From assembly GCA_948471525.1 (NCBI GenBank), contig CAOKSY010000007.1:24462-88461 (forward strand): a DNA stretch of 64,000 nucleotides. The letters are read 5' to 3'. Origin of the DNA: an uncultured Clostridia bacterium (GTDB taxonomy: Bacteria > Bacillota > Clostridia > Christensenellales > UBA3700). Shown here piece by piece: positions 34,912-43,277 of the stretch. A program made the translations under genes and the position numbers. Position 1 is the first letter of the stretch, and the number at the start of each line of letters is the position of its first letter. Below the pieces are notes generated by a model. It was not told the origin of the DNA. It ran no database searches and was given only the letters and a program-made list of their open reading frames with translations.

Positions 34912-36843
34912 ATGGCGGTAACTTACGGAAAAAACGGCGAGATAATCGCAAGTGAAAAGTTTCATAAAAAAGTATGTTTCGATGTGGCAAATAATCTTAT
35001 CAGCGCGCAGTTCGACGGTCGCGGAGGCATATCCAAGTATGCGGTAATGAATAAATTTTCAGTATTCACCGCATTCTATCCGCTGTTTAGCATAGACGGC
35101 AGACCGCTCGAATATATGTGCGACAAGACAGTGGAAATGCTTGGCAAAAAGCAGGTGACGAAGTTTGAGGAAAAGAACGCGCAGATAACGGTTACGCAGT
35201 TCCTCGATACAGTCCACAACTGTATTTACGTAGAAAATAAAGTGACTGCAAAAGAGGATTTGTTATTCGACAACGTCACCAATTTCGGAATCAATTTCGA
35301 ATCTTACGTACAGCAGCTTCTCGCCAACAGACTTTCGGCAGGCAACATTTCCAGAATAATAGGCGGATTGCTCAAGAAGAAAAAGAGAGAAGTCAAAGAA
35401 CTCGAAGGCACTACTTACATACGCGGCGAGGTAATGGGCGATTTTTATATCGACATTGCTTTCAACTGCAAAGCCGCAGGATTGGAGCACGAGAGAGGTT
35501 TGCACAATCAGTTCCAATACGGCGGCGAAGTCAAGAAAGGCGAGACGAAAGCGTTTAGATACGTCATCAGCGCGGGTACTCGCGACGACTTCACCTTCTG
35601 CGACGTCAAGGTCGCTTTGAGGAATTTCGACAACGCTTTGCTCAACTGCGATCAGTACGCGGATTCGCTCAGATGTCCCGTCGCGATCGAAGGAGATTTC
35701 CTCAATGCGTATTACAAGTCGCTTCTCAATGCTTCGCTTTCCAATTATAAGGAATTGGGTAAGTTTAAAGGATTTTTGGCGGGCATAGTCTATCAATTCC
35801 CTGCGAGAACGTATTACAGAGACGCATACTGGACGGTGCTGAGCGTGCTTCCCGTACGTCCCGACCTCGTCCGCAACGAGATCGTCACTCTTGCCAACGG
35901 CATTAACAAAAAGGGAGAATGTCCGTCGGCGGTCAAGTTTAATTTCAAAAACTATTGGGGAGACCATTACGATTCTCCGTCTTTCTTCGTGCTTATGCTC
36001 TACGACTACCTCGTGCATACCAAGGACTTCGGTATACTGGAAGAAAAAGTCAAGGCGGGCAAAGTTATCAACAGCGCAAATCTCGTACTTCAAAGACTTA
36101 TGAAAGAGACCGATTCCACGGGACTCTTGGTCAAGGGCGGAGAGTACAACAGACGCGACTGGTGCGACAACGTCTTCAGATCGACTTACGTTACTTACGA
36201 CGAAGCGCTTTATGCGAGAGCGCTTTACGCTATGAGCGAAATATACAGGATATGTTACGGCGACGAGGTCAAGTCCAAAGCATATGCCGATAAGTACGCT
36301 CAGGTCGTAAAATCCATCAACGATTTGCTTTGGGACGAGGAAAAGGGTTGGTTTGTCAACTATAAGGGCGACGGCTTTACCGAAGACAATCTGTCCATAG
36401 ATACGGTCGTTATCGCGCTGTACGGACTGTCCGACGAATCGAGGATCAAGAGAATGCTCGAGAATATGCAAGCGCTTCTCGAGAGCAAAAACAATACCGA
36501 ACAACAAGCCGGAGACTTCGGCACGCTGTCCGTTTATCCTTTCTATAAGAATACGAAGGACATCGTTCAGAAGTCTTCATTGCCTTATTATTATCACAAC
36601 GGCGGAGACTGGCCGTATCTGTCTTGCGTATACGCTTATGCAAAACTTATGTACGGCATGGACTATAAATATCCGCTGACGAGATGGTTTGAGTACAATA
36701 TCGAAAAGGGCAACTACACTCCCATAGAGTTCTTCAGTCCCATTCATCCCGACGGATCCATGCTTCAGGCTTGGAGCAGTACCGGCGCGTTTGTGCTCAG
36801 TTATCCCGCCGGCGATTTCTTTACCAAGCGTTTGGAAAAATAA
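34912..36843 (+). CDS. six-hairpin glycosidase-like protein, glycogen-debranching-related
   Basis: Protein of 643 residues without a signal peptide. The first 230 residues are a beta-sandwich domain. From about 240 on, an alpha/alpha barrel follows with RTYYRDAYW (about residue 300), GEYNRRDWCDN, FTEDNLSIDT, QAGDFGTLSVYPFY and NGGDWPYLS (from 563). These are the hallmarks of six-hairpin glycosidases related to amylo-alpha-1,6-glucosidase (GDE), GH15-like and GH78-like enzymes. Candidate acids are the Asp of RDAYW and the Asp of NGGDW. I cannot assign a GH family or bond specificity. Being cytoplasmic and last before the symporter, it should act on an imported oligosaccharide or glycoside. Confidence 0.75.
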   Translation: MAVTYGKNGEIIASEKFHKKVCFDVANNLISAQFDGRGGISKYAVMNKFSVFTAFYPLFSIDGRPLEYMCDKTVEMLGKKQVTKFEEKNAQITVTQFLDTVHNCIYVENKVTAKEDLLFDNVTNFGINFESYVQQLLANRLSAGNISRIIGGLLKKKKREVKELEGTTYIRGEVMGDFYIDIAFNCKAAGLEHERGLHNQFQYGGEVKKGETKAFRYVISAGTRDDFTFCDVKVALRNFDNALLNCDQYADSLRCPVAIEGDFLNAYYKSLLNASLSNYKELGKFKGFLAGIVYQFPARTYYRDAYWTVLSVLPVRPDLVRNEIVTLANGINKKGECPSAVKFNFKNYWGDHYDSPSFFVLMLYDYLVHTKDFGILEEKVKAGKVINSANLVLQRLMKETDSTGLLVKGGEYNRRDWCDNVFRSTYVTYDEALYARALYAMSEIYRICYGDEVKSKAYADKYAQVVKSINDLLWDEEKGWFVNYKGDGFTEDNLSIDTVVIALYGLSDESRIKRMLENMQALLESKNNTEQQAGDFGTLSVYPFYKNTKDIVQKSSLPYYYHNGGDWPYLSCVYAYAKLMYGMDYKYPLTRWFEYNIEKGNYTPIEFFSPIHPDGSMLQAWSSTGAFVLSYPAGDFFTKRLEK

Positions 36844-36850
36844 GGTATTT

Positions 36851-36920
36851 AGATATGTACAAATTGTGCATATCTTGTATCGAAATGTGCATTGTATTGT
36901 CGCACGGATTTTGTTATAAT
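36851..36920 (+). promoter_or_regulatory. promoter and putative operators of the symporter gene
   Basis: TTGTAT (36892-36897), a 17-bp spacer and TATAAT (36915-36920) form a sigma-A promoter. AGATATG/CATATCT (36851-36857 and 36869-36875) is an inverted repeat with an inner TGTACAA-a-TTGTGCA near-palindrome. The motif TGTGCAT...TTGTAT occurs twice, around 36866-36880 and 36887-36897, the second copy overlapping the -35 box. This arrangement suggests binding of a dimeric regulator. Confidence 0.55.
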
Positions 36921-36971
36921 TTATAATATAGCGACGAAACTTTGCGGATCATAACCGTATTGCGGTCAAAA

Positions 36972-36985
36972 CGGGCGTACGCCCG
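36972..36985. promoter_or_regulatory. perfect 14-bp palindrome in the symporter leader
   Basis: CGGGCGTACGCCCG is a perfect palindrome about 50 nt downstream of the promoter and before GGGGAGG. It may be an operator or a small RNA hairpin. Confidence 0.4.
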
Positions 36986-37025
36986 ACGTTATTTAAATTT
37001 GCTTTATGCAAGGGGAGGTTTTTGA

Positions 37026-38657
37026 GTGGAAGAGAATGTTATGCAAGCGGAAGAGGCTATGCCGATCATGGAAGAGCCGTCCTCCGATCAGTCGGCGGGA
37101 GAAGATCTCGCCAACAAAAAGTATCTCAAGAAGAAAGACTACGTGTTCTTCTCGCTGGCGCAGTTTGCGTCGAGCGCGGTAACGGGTCTCGTTCAGGGTT
37201 ACTTACTCTATTTCTATACCGTCTGCGTGAGTATTCCCGCTGCGGCAGTAGGCACGATGTTTCTCGTGTCGAAGATTTTCGACGGTTTGAACGACCCTAT
37301 AATGGGCGTAATAGTCGACCGTACGAGAACAAAATGGGGCAAGATGCGACCGTATCTTTTCGGCGCGGCTATCCCGTGGGGCATACTTACTATCATTATG
37401 TTTATGCCCAGTATCTACACGTCTATGGCGACGAATACCGCCAAGATAGCGTTTATGTGGATCACCTATCTTTTGTACTCGATATTGGGTACGGCTGTCG
37501 GCGTGCCGCTCAACGGACTTCCCGCAGTTGCTTCGCCCAATACGGACGAGAGAGCGAAGATCATTTCTATCAGCCGTATTCTAGGAAGTGTAGGCGAGCA
37601 GTCGGCATTGGTACTTTTGACGCTGTTCCTGCTTATCACCAACGACAATTATACGAATTCGTATATGTTGATGGCTTTAATTATCGGTATACTCGGACCG
37701 GTCTTCATGGTACTCGGAGCAAAATTCGTCAAGGAAAGACTCGAACCGACGGAGCGCACGCCCAACGTGTTGGAAGGCTTTAAGTATATGTTTAGAAATA
37801 AGCAGTTCCTATTGCTTATTCTCTCCAACTTGCTTACTTTCTTCAGAAACTTCGTATCGGCAATGATAATATACGTCGTATCGTATATTTACAGCAGGGG
37901 ATCTTTGCAGATCATATTCTCGCTACCCGGCGCGGTCGCGTCTATGATAGGTATGATGATAGCGCCCAAGATGCGAAAGAAAATGGACAGTAAGAGACTG
38001 TTTATATTCGCCACTATTTGGCACTCTGCCGCGCTTGCGCTTATATTCTTTGTATACATAATCGGCGGTACGGCATGGTGGTTGGTAGCCTTTTTGATGT
38101 TCGTTGCTATGATTCCCGTCGGTATCCTCAACGTTATACCGCACCTTATGGCGACCGATACGCTTGATTATTGGGAAGACAAGACGGGTGACAGATGCGA
38201 AGGAATCACTTTCTCGCTTATGAGTTTGAGATCCAAAGTATCTTCGGGTCTCAAGGACTATACGATGAGTTATCTGCTCGTATTCTTCGGATTCTCGCAG
38301 GCGCTGCCTTTCCTCAACGACCATACTCCGATACAGTCCGACTTTACCAAATTCGGTATTTTCGCGATCTACACGATAATCCCAGCGGTACTCAATCTTA
38401 TCTCCATAGTACCGATACTGTTCTATAAACTCAGCGGTAAGAAGATGGCTGAGATACAGGGCAGACTGTCGGTAAAACGTCTTGAAGACGCCAAGAGACT
38501 CGAGGGATTGGTAGACGCCGAAGTAAAAGGCGAAGCGGATATATATTCCGTAGTAGCGGAGAAGGAATACGAAGCGGAACTTGCGGAAGAACAGGCCACC
38601 GCCAAGTCGGTCGCAGAGTCTGCGGCGCAAGAACCGGTCGAAAAGGAGGGCGAATAA
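37026..38657 (+). CDS. GPH/MelB-family sugar:cation symporter
   Basis: Protein of 543 residues with about 12 membrane segments. The MelB/GPH signature DRTRTKWGKMRPY lies in the loop after the second segment, and KIFDGLNDPIMG before it holds the cation-site Asp residues. Members import glycosides and uronides (MelB, UidB, YihO, XynB types) with sodium or protons. I use the GTG at 37026, since GGGGAGG lies 7 nt upstream, while the first ATG is 5 codons later and too far. A Glu/Ala-rich cytoplasmic tail of about 50 residues is unusual. It is the only transporter in the locus and so the likely entry route for the glucuronide or oligosaccharide. Confidence 0.9.
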   Translation: MEENVMQAEEAMPIMEEPSSDQSAGEDLANKKYLKKKDYVFFSLAQFASSAVTGLVQGYLLYFYTVCVSIPAAAVGTMFLVSKIFDGLNDPIMGVIVDRTRTKWGKMRPYLFGAAIPWGILTIIMFMPSIYTSMATNTAKIAFMWITYLLYSILGTAVGVPLNGLPAVASPNTDERAKIISISRILGSVGEQSALVLLTLFLLITNDNYTNSYMLMALIIGILGPVFMVLGAKFVKERLEPTERTPNVLEGFKYMFRNKQFLLLILSNLLTFFRNFVSAMIIYVVSYIYSRGSLQIIFSLPGAVASMIGMMIAPKMRKKMDSKRLFIFATIWHSAALALIFFVYIIGGTAWWLVAFLMFVAMIPVGILNVIPHLMATDTLDYWEDKTGDRCEGITFSLMSLRSKVSSGLKDYTMSYLLVFFGFSQALPFLNDHTPIQSDFTKFGIFAIYTIIPAVLNLISIVPILFYKLSGKKMAEIQGRLSVKRLEDAKRLEGLVDAEVKGEADIYSVVAEKEYEAELAEEQATAKSVAESAAQEPVEKEGE

Positions 38658-38658
38658 A

Positions 38659-39666
38659 ATGAAGAGAAAAATATTTGTCGTCACATCGATAATCCTTATA
38701 ATAGGAGTGATGTTTACCGCTCTCGTCGGTTGCAAGAGTGCGGCGGAGAAAGAAAAAGAATATTACGACAAGTGCGCGGCTACGGTCGAGGCGTCTACGG
38801 AAAGACTTGCTTCTCTCACGGACGAGGTATTCAACAAATCTTGGACATCGTCGTTCGTACTCGCTACTACTTATTACAAGACAAGCGTGGAGAGGAAGTA
38901 TAAAGACGGCCGAGAGGAAAAATTCGTAATTGAAAATCCCATAAAGAGGGGCAGCAAAGAAGAAGCGGGCTGGCCGGTCAAGGAAGTTGTCAAGGACGAT
39001 TATACCGAAAAGAATTCTACCGACGAATATGTGACTTTTGCAGCGTTTGACGTGGACTATAATTCCAAAGATGACTATACTATCAAGACCACTGTGTTCG
39101 AAGAGGTAGAGAAAGGCGATTATATCAAGAATATCTCCAAGAAGAATTACAGAGAAAAATTCACCGTCAAAGAGCAACTCGAATATACGTACAAGGACGG
39201 AGTTGAGAGCGGAGAGCTCTACGTCGATCCGATTTCTATAATAAAATCCAATACGAACAAAGAGGTTTTGAGGACGAACGGCGTCGGCGCGAGCGATAAT
39301 TTCAGGATTTACACTCATTTTATGAGAATAGAATCCAGAATAGTTTGGGGCGCGGACGGTATCGCCGTCACAAGAGATATCAACGACGCGTCCGTAGAGA
39401 CAAAGGACGGAAAGGAAGTCAAGAAGTATTGGAATAACTTTGGCGACGACATTACCTATAATTGGAACAACGTCTACGCTATGAACAATAACAGACTGAC
39501 GGTGCTTTACTCAAAGGGTAAAAACAGGATCAATTCTTTGGAGATATACAATGAGGGAATTATCTCTTATTACACCAAAAATAACAACGTCGATACGTCT
39601 TTGGTACTCAAGGCAGACGTCATCCGATATATGGAAATGGTAGTCGAATTCAAGTACGACAAATAA
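38659..39666 (+). CDS. putative lipoprotein downstream of the symporter
   Basis: Protein of 335 residues with a lipoprotein signal: MKRKIFVV, a hydrophobic stretch and the lipobox LVGC (Cys at about 24). The mature part is Lys/Asp/Tyr-rich and probably beta-structured; I do not recognise a family. It begins 1 nt after the symporter stop, and AAAAGGAGGG lies inside the symporter end, so both are translated from one mRNA. It could bind or present the transported sugar at the outer membrane face, but this is a guess from position. A terminator follows (39686-39715) and closes the sugar locus. Confidence 0.75.
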   Translation: MKRKIFVVTSIILIIGVMFTALVGCKSAAEKEKEYYDKCAATVEASTERLASLTDEVFNKSWTSSFVLATTYYKTSVERKYKDGREEKFVIENPIKRGSKEEAGWPVKEVVKDDYTEKNSTDEYVTFAAFDVDYNSKDDYTIKTTVFEEVEKGDYIKNISKKNYREKFTVKEQLEYTYKDGVESGELYVDPISIIKSNTNKEVLRTNGVGASDNFRIYTHFMRIESRIVWGADGIAVTRDINDASVETKDGKEVKKYWNNFGDDITYNWNNVYAMNNNRLTVLYSKGKNRINSLEIYNEGIISYYTKNNNVDTSLVLKADVIRYMEMVVEFKYDK

Positions 39667-39685
39667 TAATATCGTCAAAGATCAG

Positions 39686-39715
39686 ACGGGGCGGATTTAT
39701 GACCGCTCCGTTTTT
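39686..39715 (+). terminator. intrinsic terminator of the sugar locus
   Basis: ACGGGGCGG pairs with CCGCTCCGT (one wobble pair) around an 8-nt loop, followed by TTTTTC. Confidence 0.88.
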
Positions 39716-39782
39716 CATTACGACGCGTTTATACGCAAACCGTAGTCTTTTCGCTTTCGTCGACGGTATCTTTTAAAACCGC

Positions 39783-39811
39783 TTGATTGAAACAAGAATT
39801 TGTGTTAAAAT
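39783..39811 (+). promoter_or_regulatory. sigma-A promoter giving a probable leaderless maf mRNA
   Basis: TTGATT at 39783-39788, a 17-bp spacer and TAAAAT at 39806-39811 with TG upstream (extended -10). The maf ATG at 39818 begins 6 nt after the -10 box. No Shine-Dalgarno is present. Confidence 0.72.
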
Positions 39812-39817
39812 CAAAAT

Positions 39818-40384
39818 ATGGAAGTAATTTTGGCATCCCGATCGCCGCGCCGCAAGCAGTTGCTCAAGGATATATTCGACGGCTTCGAGGTATTGAGTCG
39901 GGACGTTGAAGAAAAATGCGAGTACAGAAGAGCGGACAGGATCGTCAGACATATTGCGAAAATCAAGTTGGGAGACCTTCCGTCAAAGCGCCCCGACGCG
40001 TTGATAATTTCCGCAGATACAGTGGTATATATGGACGGTAAGGTTTACGGAAAACCCAAGGACGCGGCGCAAGCCAAGAGATTTTTGGATGAACTCAGCG
40101 GCAGAAAACACTTTGTCTATACCGGAGTAGCGATATATTGGCAGGGAAAGATATATACTTTTTACGACAGATCCACGGTTAAATTCAAAGATCTCGGCGA
40201 GGAAGATAAGCTGTCTTATATAGCAAGCGGAAGTCCTATGGACAAGGCGGGCGCTTACGGGATACAGGATGAAGCGGTCGTAGAAAGTTATGAAGGCAGT
40301 TATACCAACATAGTGGGACTGCCTATGGAAAAATTGAGAGAAAATTTAAAGTCGATTTTAAAAGATCGTACGGAGATTATATGA
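39818..40384 (+). CDS. maf: Maf-family nucleotide pyrophosphatase
   Basis: Protein of 188 residues of the Maf/HAM1-like family, which hydrolyses canonical or modified nucleoside triphosphates (dTTP/UTP type) and is tied to septum control in Bacillus. The N-terminal ILASRSPRRKQLL, ISADTVVYMDGKVYGKP and GSPMDKAGAYGIQ are the family blocks. The protein is of normal length. It is the first gene of a cell-shape cluster and overlaps the mreB-like gene by 4 nt (ATGA). The position maf-mre-min matches the order in Bacillus. The start follows the promoter directly, suggesting a leaderless transcript. Confidence 0.93.
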   Translation: MEVILASRSPRRKQLLKDIFDGFEVLSRDVEEKCEYRRADRIVRHIAKIKLGDLPSKRPDALIISADTVVYMDGKVYGKPKDAAQAKRFLDELSGRKHFVYTGVAIYWQGKIYTFYDRSTVKFKDLGEEDKLSYIASGSPMDKAGAYGIQDEAVVESYEGSYTNIVGLPMEKLRENLKSILKDRTEII

Positions 40385-41391
40385 AAGCGATAGAATTGTC
40401 AATAGATCTGGGAAGCACGAAGACGTCCGTTCACAAGGTCGGCAGCGGTCTTATCGTCAACGACGAATCGAGAGTAGTCGTCGAGACAAAAAACAACGGA
40501 ATGACTTTGATTGAGAGCGGCAAAGGCGTGGAGAAGTACTTGAAAAAACCCGTGCAGGGATATCAGGTCGTCAACGTCGTCGACGGCGGAGCGGTGACCA
40601 ACGAACGCGCGGCGATTTGTATGCTCAAAGATTACGTTTCTAGATGTCTGCCCGGCAACGCGATAATAAAGCCGAGGATAAAAGCATTGGCGTCGGTGAG
40701 TATGGGAATGAGTTACGCCGACAAAAAGGAACTCGAAAAAATATTTTCAAAAGCGGGTATCCACGACGTGACGCTCATCGAATCGCCGGTTTCCGTAGCG
40801 GGAGCGTTGGGCTTCGGCAAAGGACATTTTATCGTAGATATAGGAAGTTCCAAGACGGAGATAGCTATAGTTGGCAGAGACGGCATAGTCTCGGGCTGTA
40901 CGGTGGATATCGGCGGAGATAAGATGACCAAGTCTATCGCCGATTATATGGTAATGAATATGAGCAGTACGATATCTTTTTCTCTTGCGGAAAAGATAAA
41001 GAAAGATCTCGGCACTTTGTATGAAAACAACAATATGTCTATGCGCGTCAACGTGCGCAAGGTGGGCAATCAGCGCGTGGAGAGCGAACTCGTCAATTCG
41101 AGGGAGATCCGCGCGATCATACAGCCGCACGTCATCGATCTTCTGGAGATAATATACAATATGTCTTTTCAGATCCCCGACACGCTTGCCGACGATATAT
41201 GTCAGGAAGGCATTGTGCTTTGCGGCGGAGGAGCCAACCTCAGCGGACTTGCGGAATATATATCCAAGTTTATGAAGATGAAAGTCGTCAGAGCAGACGA
41301 TCCCACCACGGTAGTATCTAGAGGCGGTATGTATTTTTTGGAGACGAACGCCGATTTTGCAAAGATACTCAACGTAATCAATTATAAATAA
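40381..41391 (+). CDS. mreB: MreB-like actin-family protein
   Basis: Protein of 336 residues with the actin ATPase blocks of MreB: phosphate-1 SIDLGSTKTSVHKVG, the connecting ESPVSVAGALG, phosphate-2 VDIGSSKTEIAIV and the adenosine block VLCGGGANLSGL. MreB forms membrane filaments that direct cell-wall synthesis along the cell body. The sequence differs from typical MreB (DLGTANT reads DLGSTKT), so it could be a divergent paralogue (MreB-like or Mbl-like). It overlaps maf by 4 nt. mreC and mreD, normally next, are missing. A short gene without membrane segments follows. Confidence 0.82.
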   Translation: MKAIELSIDLGSTKTSVHKVGSGLIVNDESRVVVETKNNGMTLIESGKGVEKYLKKPVQGYQVVNVVDGGAVTNERAAICMLKDYVSRCLPGNAIIKPRIKALASVSMGMSYADKKELEKIFSKAGIHDVTLIESPVSVAGALGFGKGHFIVDIGSSKTEIAIVGRDGIVSGCTVDIGGDKMTKSIADYMVMNMSSTISFSLAEKIKKDLGTLYENNNMSMRVNVRKVGNQRVESELVNSREIRAIIQPHVIDLLEIIYNMSFQIPDTLADDICQEGIVLCGGGANLSGLAEYISKFMKMKVVRADDPTTVVSRGGMYFLETNADFAKILNVINYK

Positions 41392-41408
41392 TAAGGGGGC
41401 GCGACGGG

Positions 41409-42011
41409 TTGTTTAAGAAAAAAGAAAGCGCAGCGGAAAAAGCTGTAAATAAAAGTATAGTATCTCTCGTGTTGTATATAAACGAGAGACTTATACCCGA
41501 ACACAGGTATTGGTATTACGAGGATACAATCTCTCCGGTGCTCAAAAAATACAGGCTTGGCAAGTTGGTAGGCGGTGAGTCTATGATGACCAAGGAAAAC
41601 GGCGTGGAGTGTTGCGAACTTTCCTTCGAATGCCCCAGACGAAAACTCAACAAACTCATCAATCTCTTGAGTATTATACCGCTTGCAAAAGGCAGTAGGA
41701 TCACGGTATACGGTGAGGACGGAAAAGAGGAGAAGGAGATAGAAGTGGGAAAACTCGAGTGTATGGGAATAAGGCTCAACGGCACCGAACTTCCCGACGA
41801 GATATACAAAAGCTGCACTTCGGATTACGTGGTCGACGAATTGATGAAGATACTCGGAGAAGAAAAAGTGCTGTATACTTATTGGCACGGCGATACCGAT
41901 ATGTTGCTCTTCTTCTACGGCGAATCCTATGAGGAGATGAGAGACAAGGTATCCGATTTTTTGGATACGTATCCGCTTTGTCGGGATTGCACGGTCGAGC
42001 AGGTCGCGTAG
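41409..42011 (+). CDS. hypothetical protein between mreB-like gene and minD
   Basis: Protein of 200 residues of unknown family, starting at TTG 41409 with AAGGGGG at the right distance; no better start exists. It is hydrophilic, mixed alpha/beta, with a basic start (FKKKESAAEKAVNKS) and an acidic C-terminus. There are no membrane segments or Gly-rich beta-helix repeats, so it is not MreC, MreD or MinC. It lies 17 nt after the mreB-like stop and before a terminator, so it is the end of the maf-mreB transcript. Position suggests a link with cell shape or division, without proof. Confidence 0.65.
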   Translation: MFKKKESAAEKAVNKSIVSLVLYINERLIPEHRYWYYEDTISPVLKKYRLGKLVGGESMMTKENGVECCELSFECPRRKLNKLINLLSIIPLAKGSRITVYGEDGKEEKEIEVGKLECMGIRLNGTELPDEIYKSCTSDYVVDELMKILGEEKVLYTYWHGDTDMLLFFYGESYEEMRDKVSDFLDTYPLCRDCTVEQVA

Positions 42012-42042
42012 ATCCAAGCGTATTTATATTTACAGAATTATT

Positions 42043-42075
42043 AAACGTCCTTTATCCGAAGGGCGTTTATCTTTT
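42043..42075 (+). terminator. intrinsic terminator of maf-mreB operon
   Basis: AAACGTCCT (42043-42051) pairs with AGGGCGTTT (42060-42068) around an 8-nt loop, and a T-rich stretch follows. Confidence 0.8.
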
Positions 42076-42172
42076 GTTTTTGACAAAAAAATCTTTTGAG
42101 CGACAAATTCTCTTATTTCTCACTGCCGTCGATATTTTATAATATCCCTACCATTTGCAAAAGGAGCGGATT

Positions 42173-42964
42173 ATGGCAAGAAAGATAGTCGTCACCTCCG
42201 GTAAGGGCGGCGTGGGCAAGACGAGCGTACTTGCAAGCCTAGGGATATGTCTTGCGGCTAAGGGCAAAAACGTGCTTATGATCGACGGCGACGTGGGTCT
42301 CAATAATCTGGATGTGGTCATGGGTATGGAAAGCCGCGTCGTATTCGATATGGCGGACGCAATAGACGGCAAGTGCCATATCAATCAGGCGCTTCTTCAG
42401 GAAGAGGGGAGCAGTCTCTATCTTCTTCCGTCCGCGCATGCGTACAGCAGCGAGAGGATTACGTCGGCGTCGTTCAGGGAACTTATCGGCAGGATAGAGA
42501 ATATGTTCGACTTTATACTTATCGACTGTCCCGCGGGCATCGACGGCGGATTCCATAGGGCAGTGAGCTGTTGCGACGAGGCGCTGTTGGTGACTACGCC
42601 TCATATACCGGCGATCAGAGACGGCGACAAAGTATTGGCGATCTTGAGAAGTTATAAACTCAATTCTATCAATCTTATCGTCAACCGTATCAGAGGAGAT
42701 TTTGTCGTAAGCGGCAAGATGATGAGCGGCGGTGAAATATCCAACGTGCTCAGATGTCCGCTCATAGGCACGGTGCCGGAAGACGACGCCGTGACCGTGT
42801 ATTCCCAACTCGGCAGGATAGGTATGAACCGATCCGCGTCGCGCGACGCGATAGATATGATAGCCGGCAATATAGTAGACAATACGTACAGGCTTTACGA
42901 CGTCACAAAGGGGCATCGCGGGCTGATCGGTAAATTAAAAAGACTGATGACTTCGAGGATATAA
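42173..42964 (+). CDS. minD: septum-site ATPase MinD
   Basis: Protein of 263 residues. The deviant Walker A motif KGGVGKT is at about residues 10-16, with the activating Lys at its start. Walker B is in FDFILIDCPAG, and DGDVGLNNLD is the switch region. The C-terminal amphipathic helix (GLIGKLKRLM) is the membrane-targeting sequence. MinD binds membrane with ATP and positions division with MinE. The ATG at 42173 follows AAAAGGAGCGG; a start 6 codons upstream is less likely. It forms an operon with minE (3 nt apart). A -10-like TATAAT lies at 42138-42143. minC is not found in the window. Confidence 0.95.
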   Translation: MARKIVVTSGKGGVGKTSVLASLGICLAAKGKNVLMIDGDVGLNNLDVVMGMESRVVFDMADAIDGKCHINQALLQEEGSSLYLLPSAHAYSSERITSASFRELIGRIENMFDFILIDCPAGIDGGFHRAVSCCDEALLVTTPHIPAIRDGDKVLAILRSYKLNSINLIVNRIRGDFVVSGKMMSGGEISNVLRCPLIGTVPEDDAVTVYSQLGRIGMNRSASRDAIDMIAGNIVDNTYRLYDVTKGHRGLIGKLKRLMTSRI

Positions 42965-42967
42965 TAT

Positions 42968-43201
42968 ATGAACGAAAGCAAGATGATGGCAAAGCGTCTC
43001 AAGAGAGTTTTGCTGCAGGATAAGATAGTGGCTTACGAGGGGCTTACCAAAGCGCTTGAGGGAGATATAAAACTTCTGCTTGGATATTATATGACGCTCA
43101 GCGACAGTCCCAGCGTAAATATAGACGTGTTGGACAGCGGAGAATATCAGATAAATATCTCCGTCAAAGCCAATAATATCAACGCTCCGCAGATAGTATA
43201 A
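42968..43201 (+). CDS. minE: MinE topological specificity factor
   Basis: Protein of 77 residues, short for the family (about 85-90). The N-terminal helix with MAKRLKRVLLQDK is the MinD-contact region. LLGYYM and the beta strand ending YQINISVKA match the dimer domain. MinE stimulates the MinD ATPase and makes it oscillate, restricting MinC to the poles. It starts 3 nt after minD, with GAGGAT upstream. MinE is less frequent in Bacillota than DivIVA-based systems but common in Clostridia. A later ATG at the MMAKR position is an alternative start. Confidence 0.88.
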   Translation: MNESKMMAKRLKRVLLQDKIVAYEGLTKALEGDIKLLLGYYMTLSDSPSVNIDVLDSGEYQINISVKANNINAPQIV

Positions 43202-43277
43202 AGTTTTTTTATTTTGCAGTCATAATCCGACGCGCGCTCCAATAAGATATACTAATCTTGGATTAAAGGAGTTAATT

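Noticed and set aside
41409..42011. MinC or MreC/MreD in the gene before minD
   Set aside because: There are no membrane segments, no coiled-coil MreC pattern and no Gly-rich beta-helix repeats of MinC; only position argues for it.
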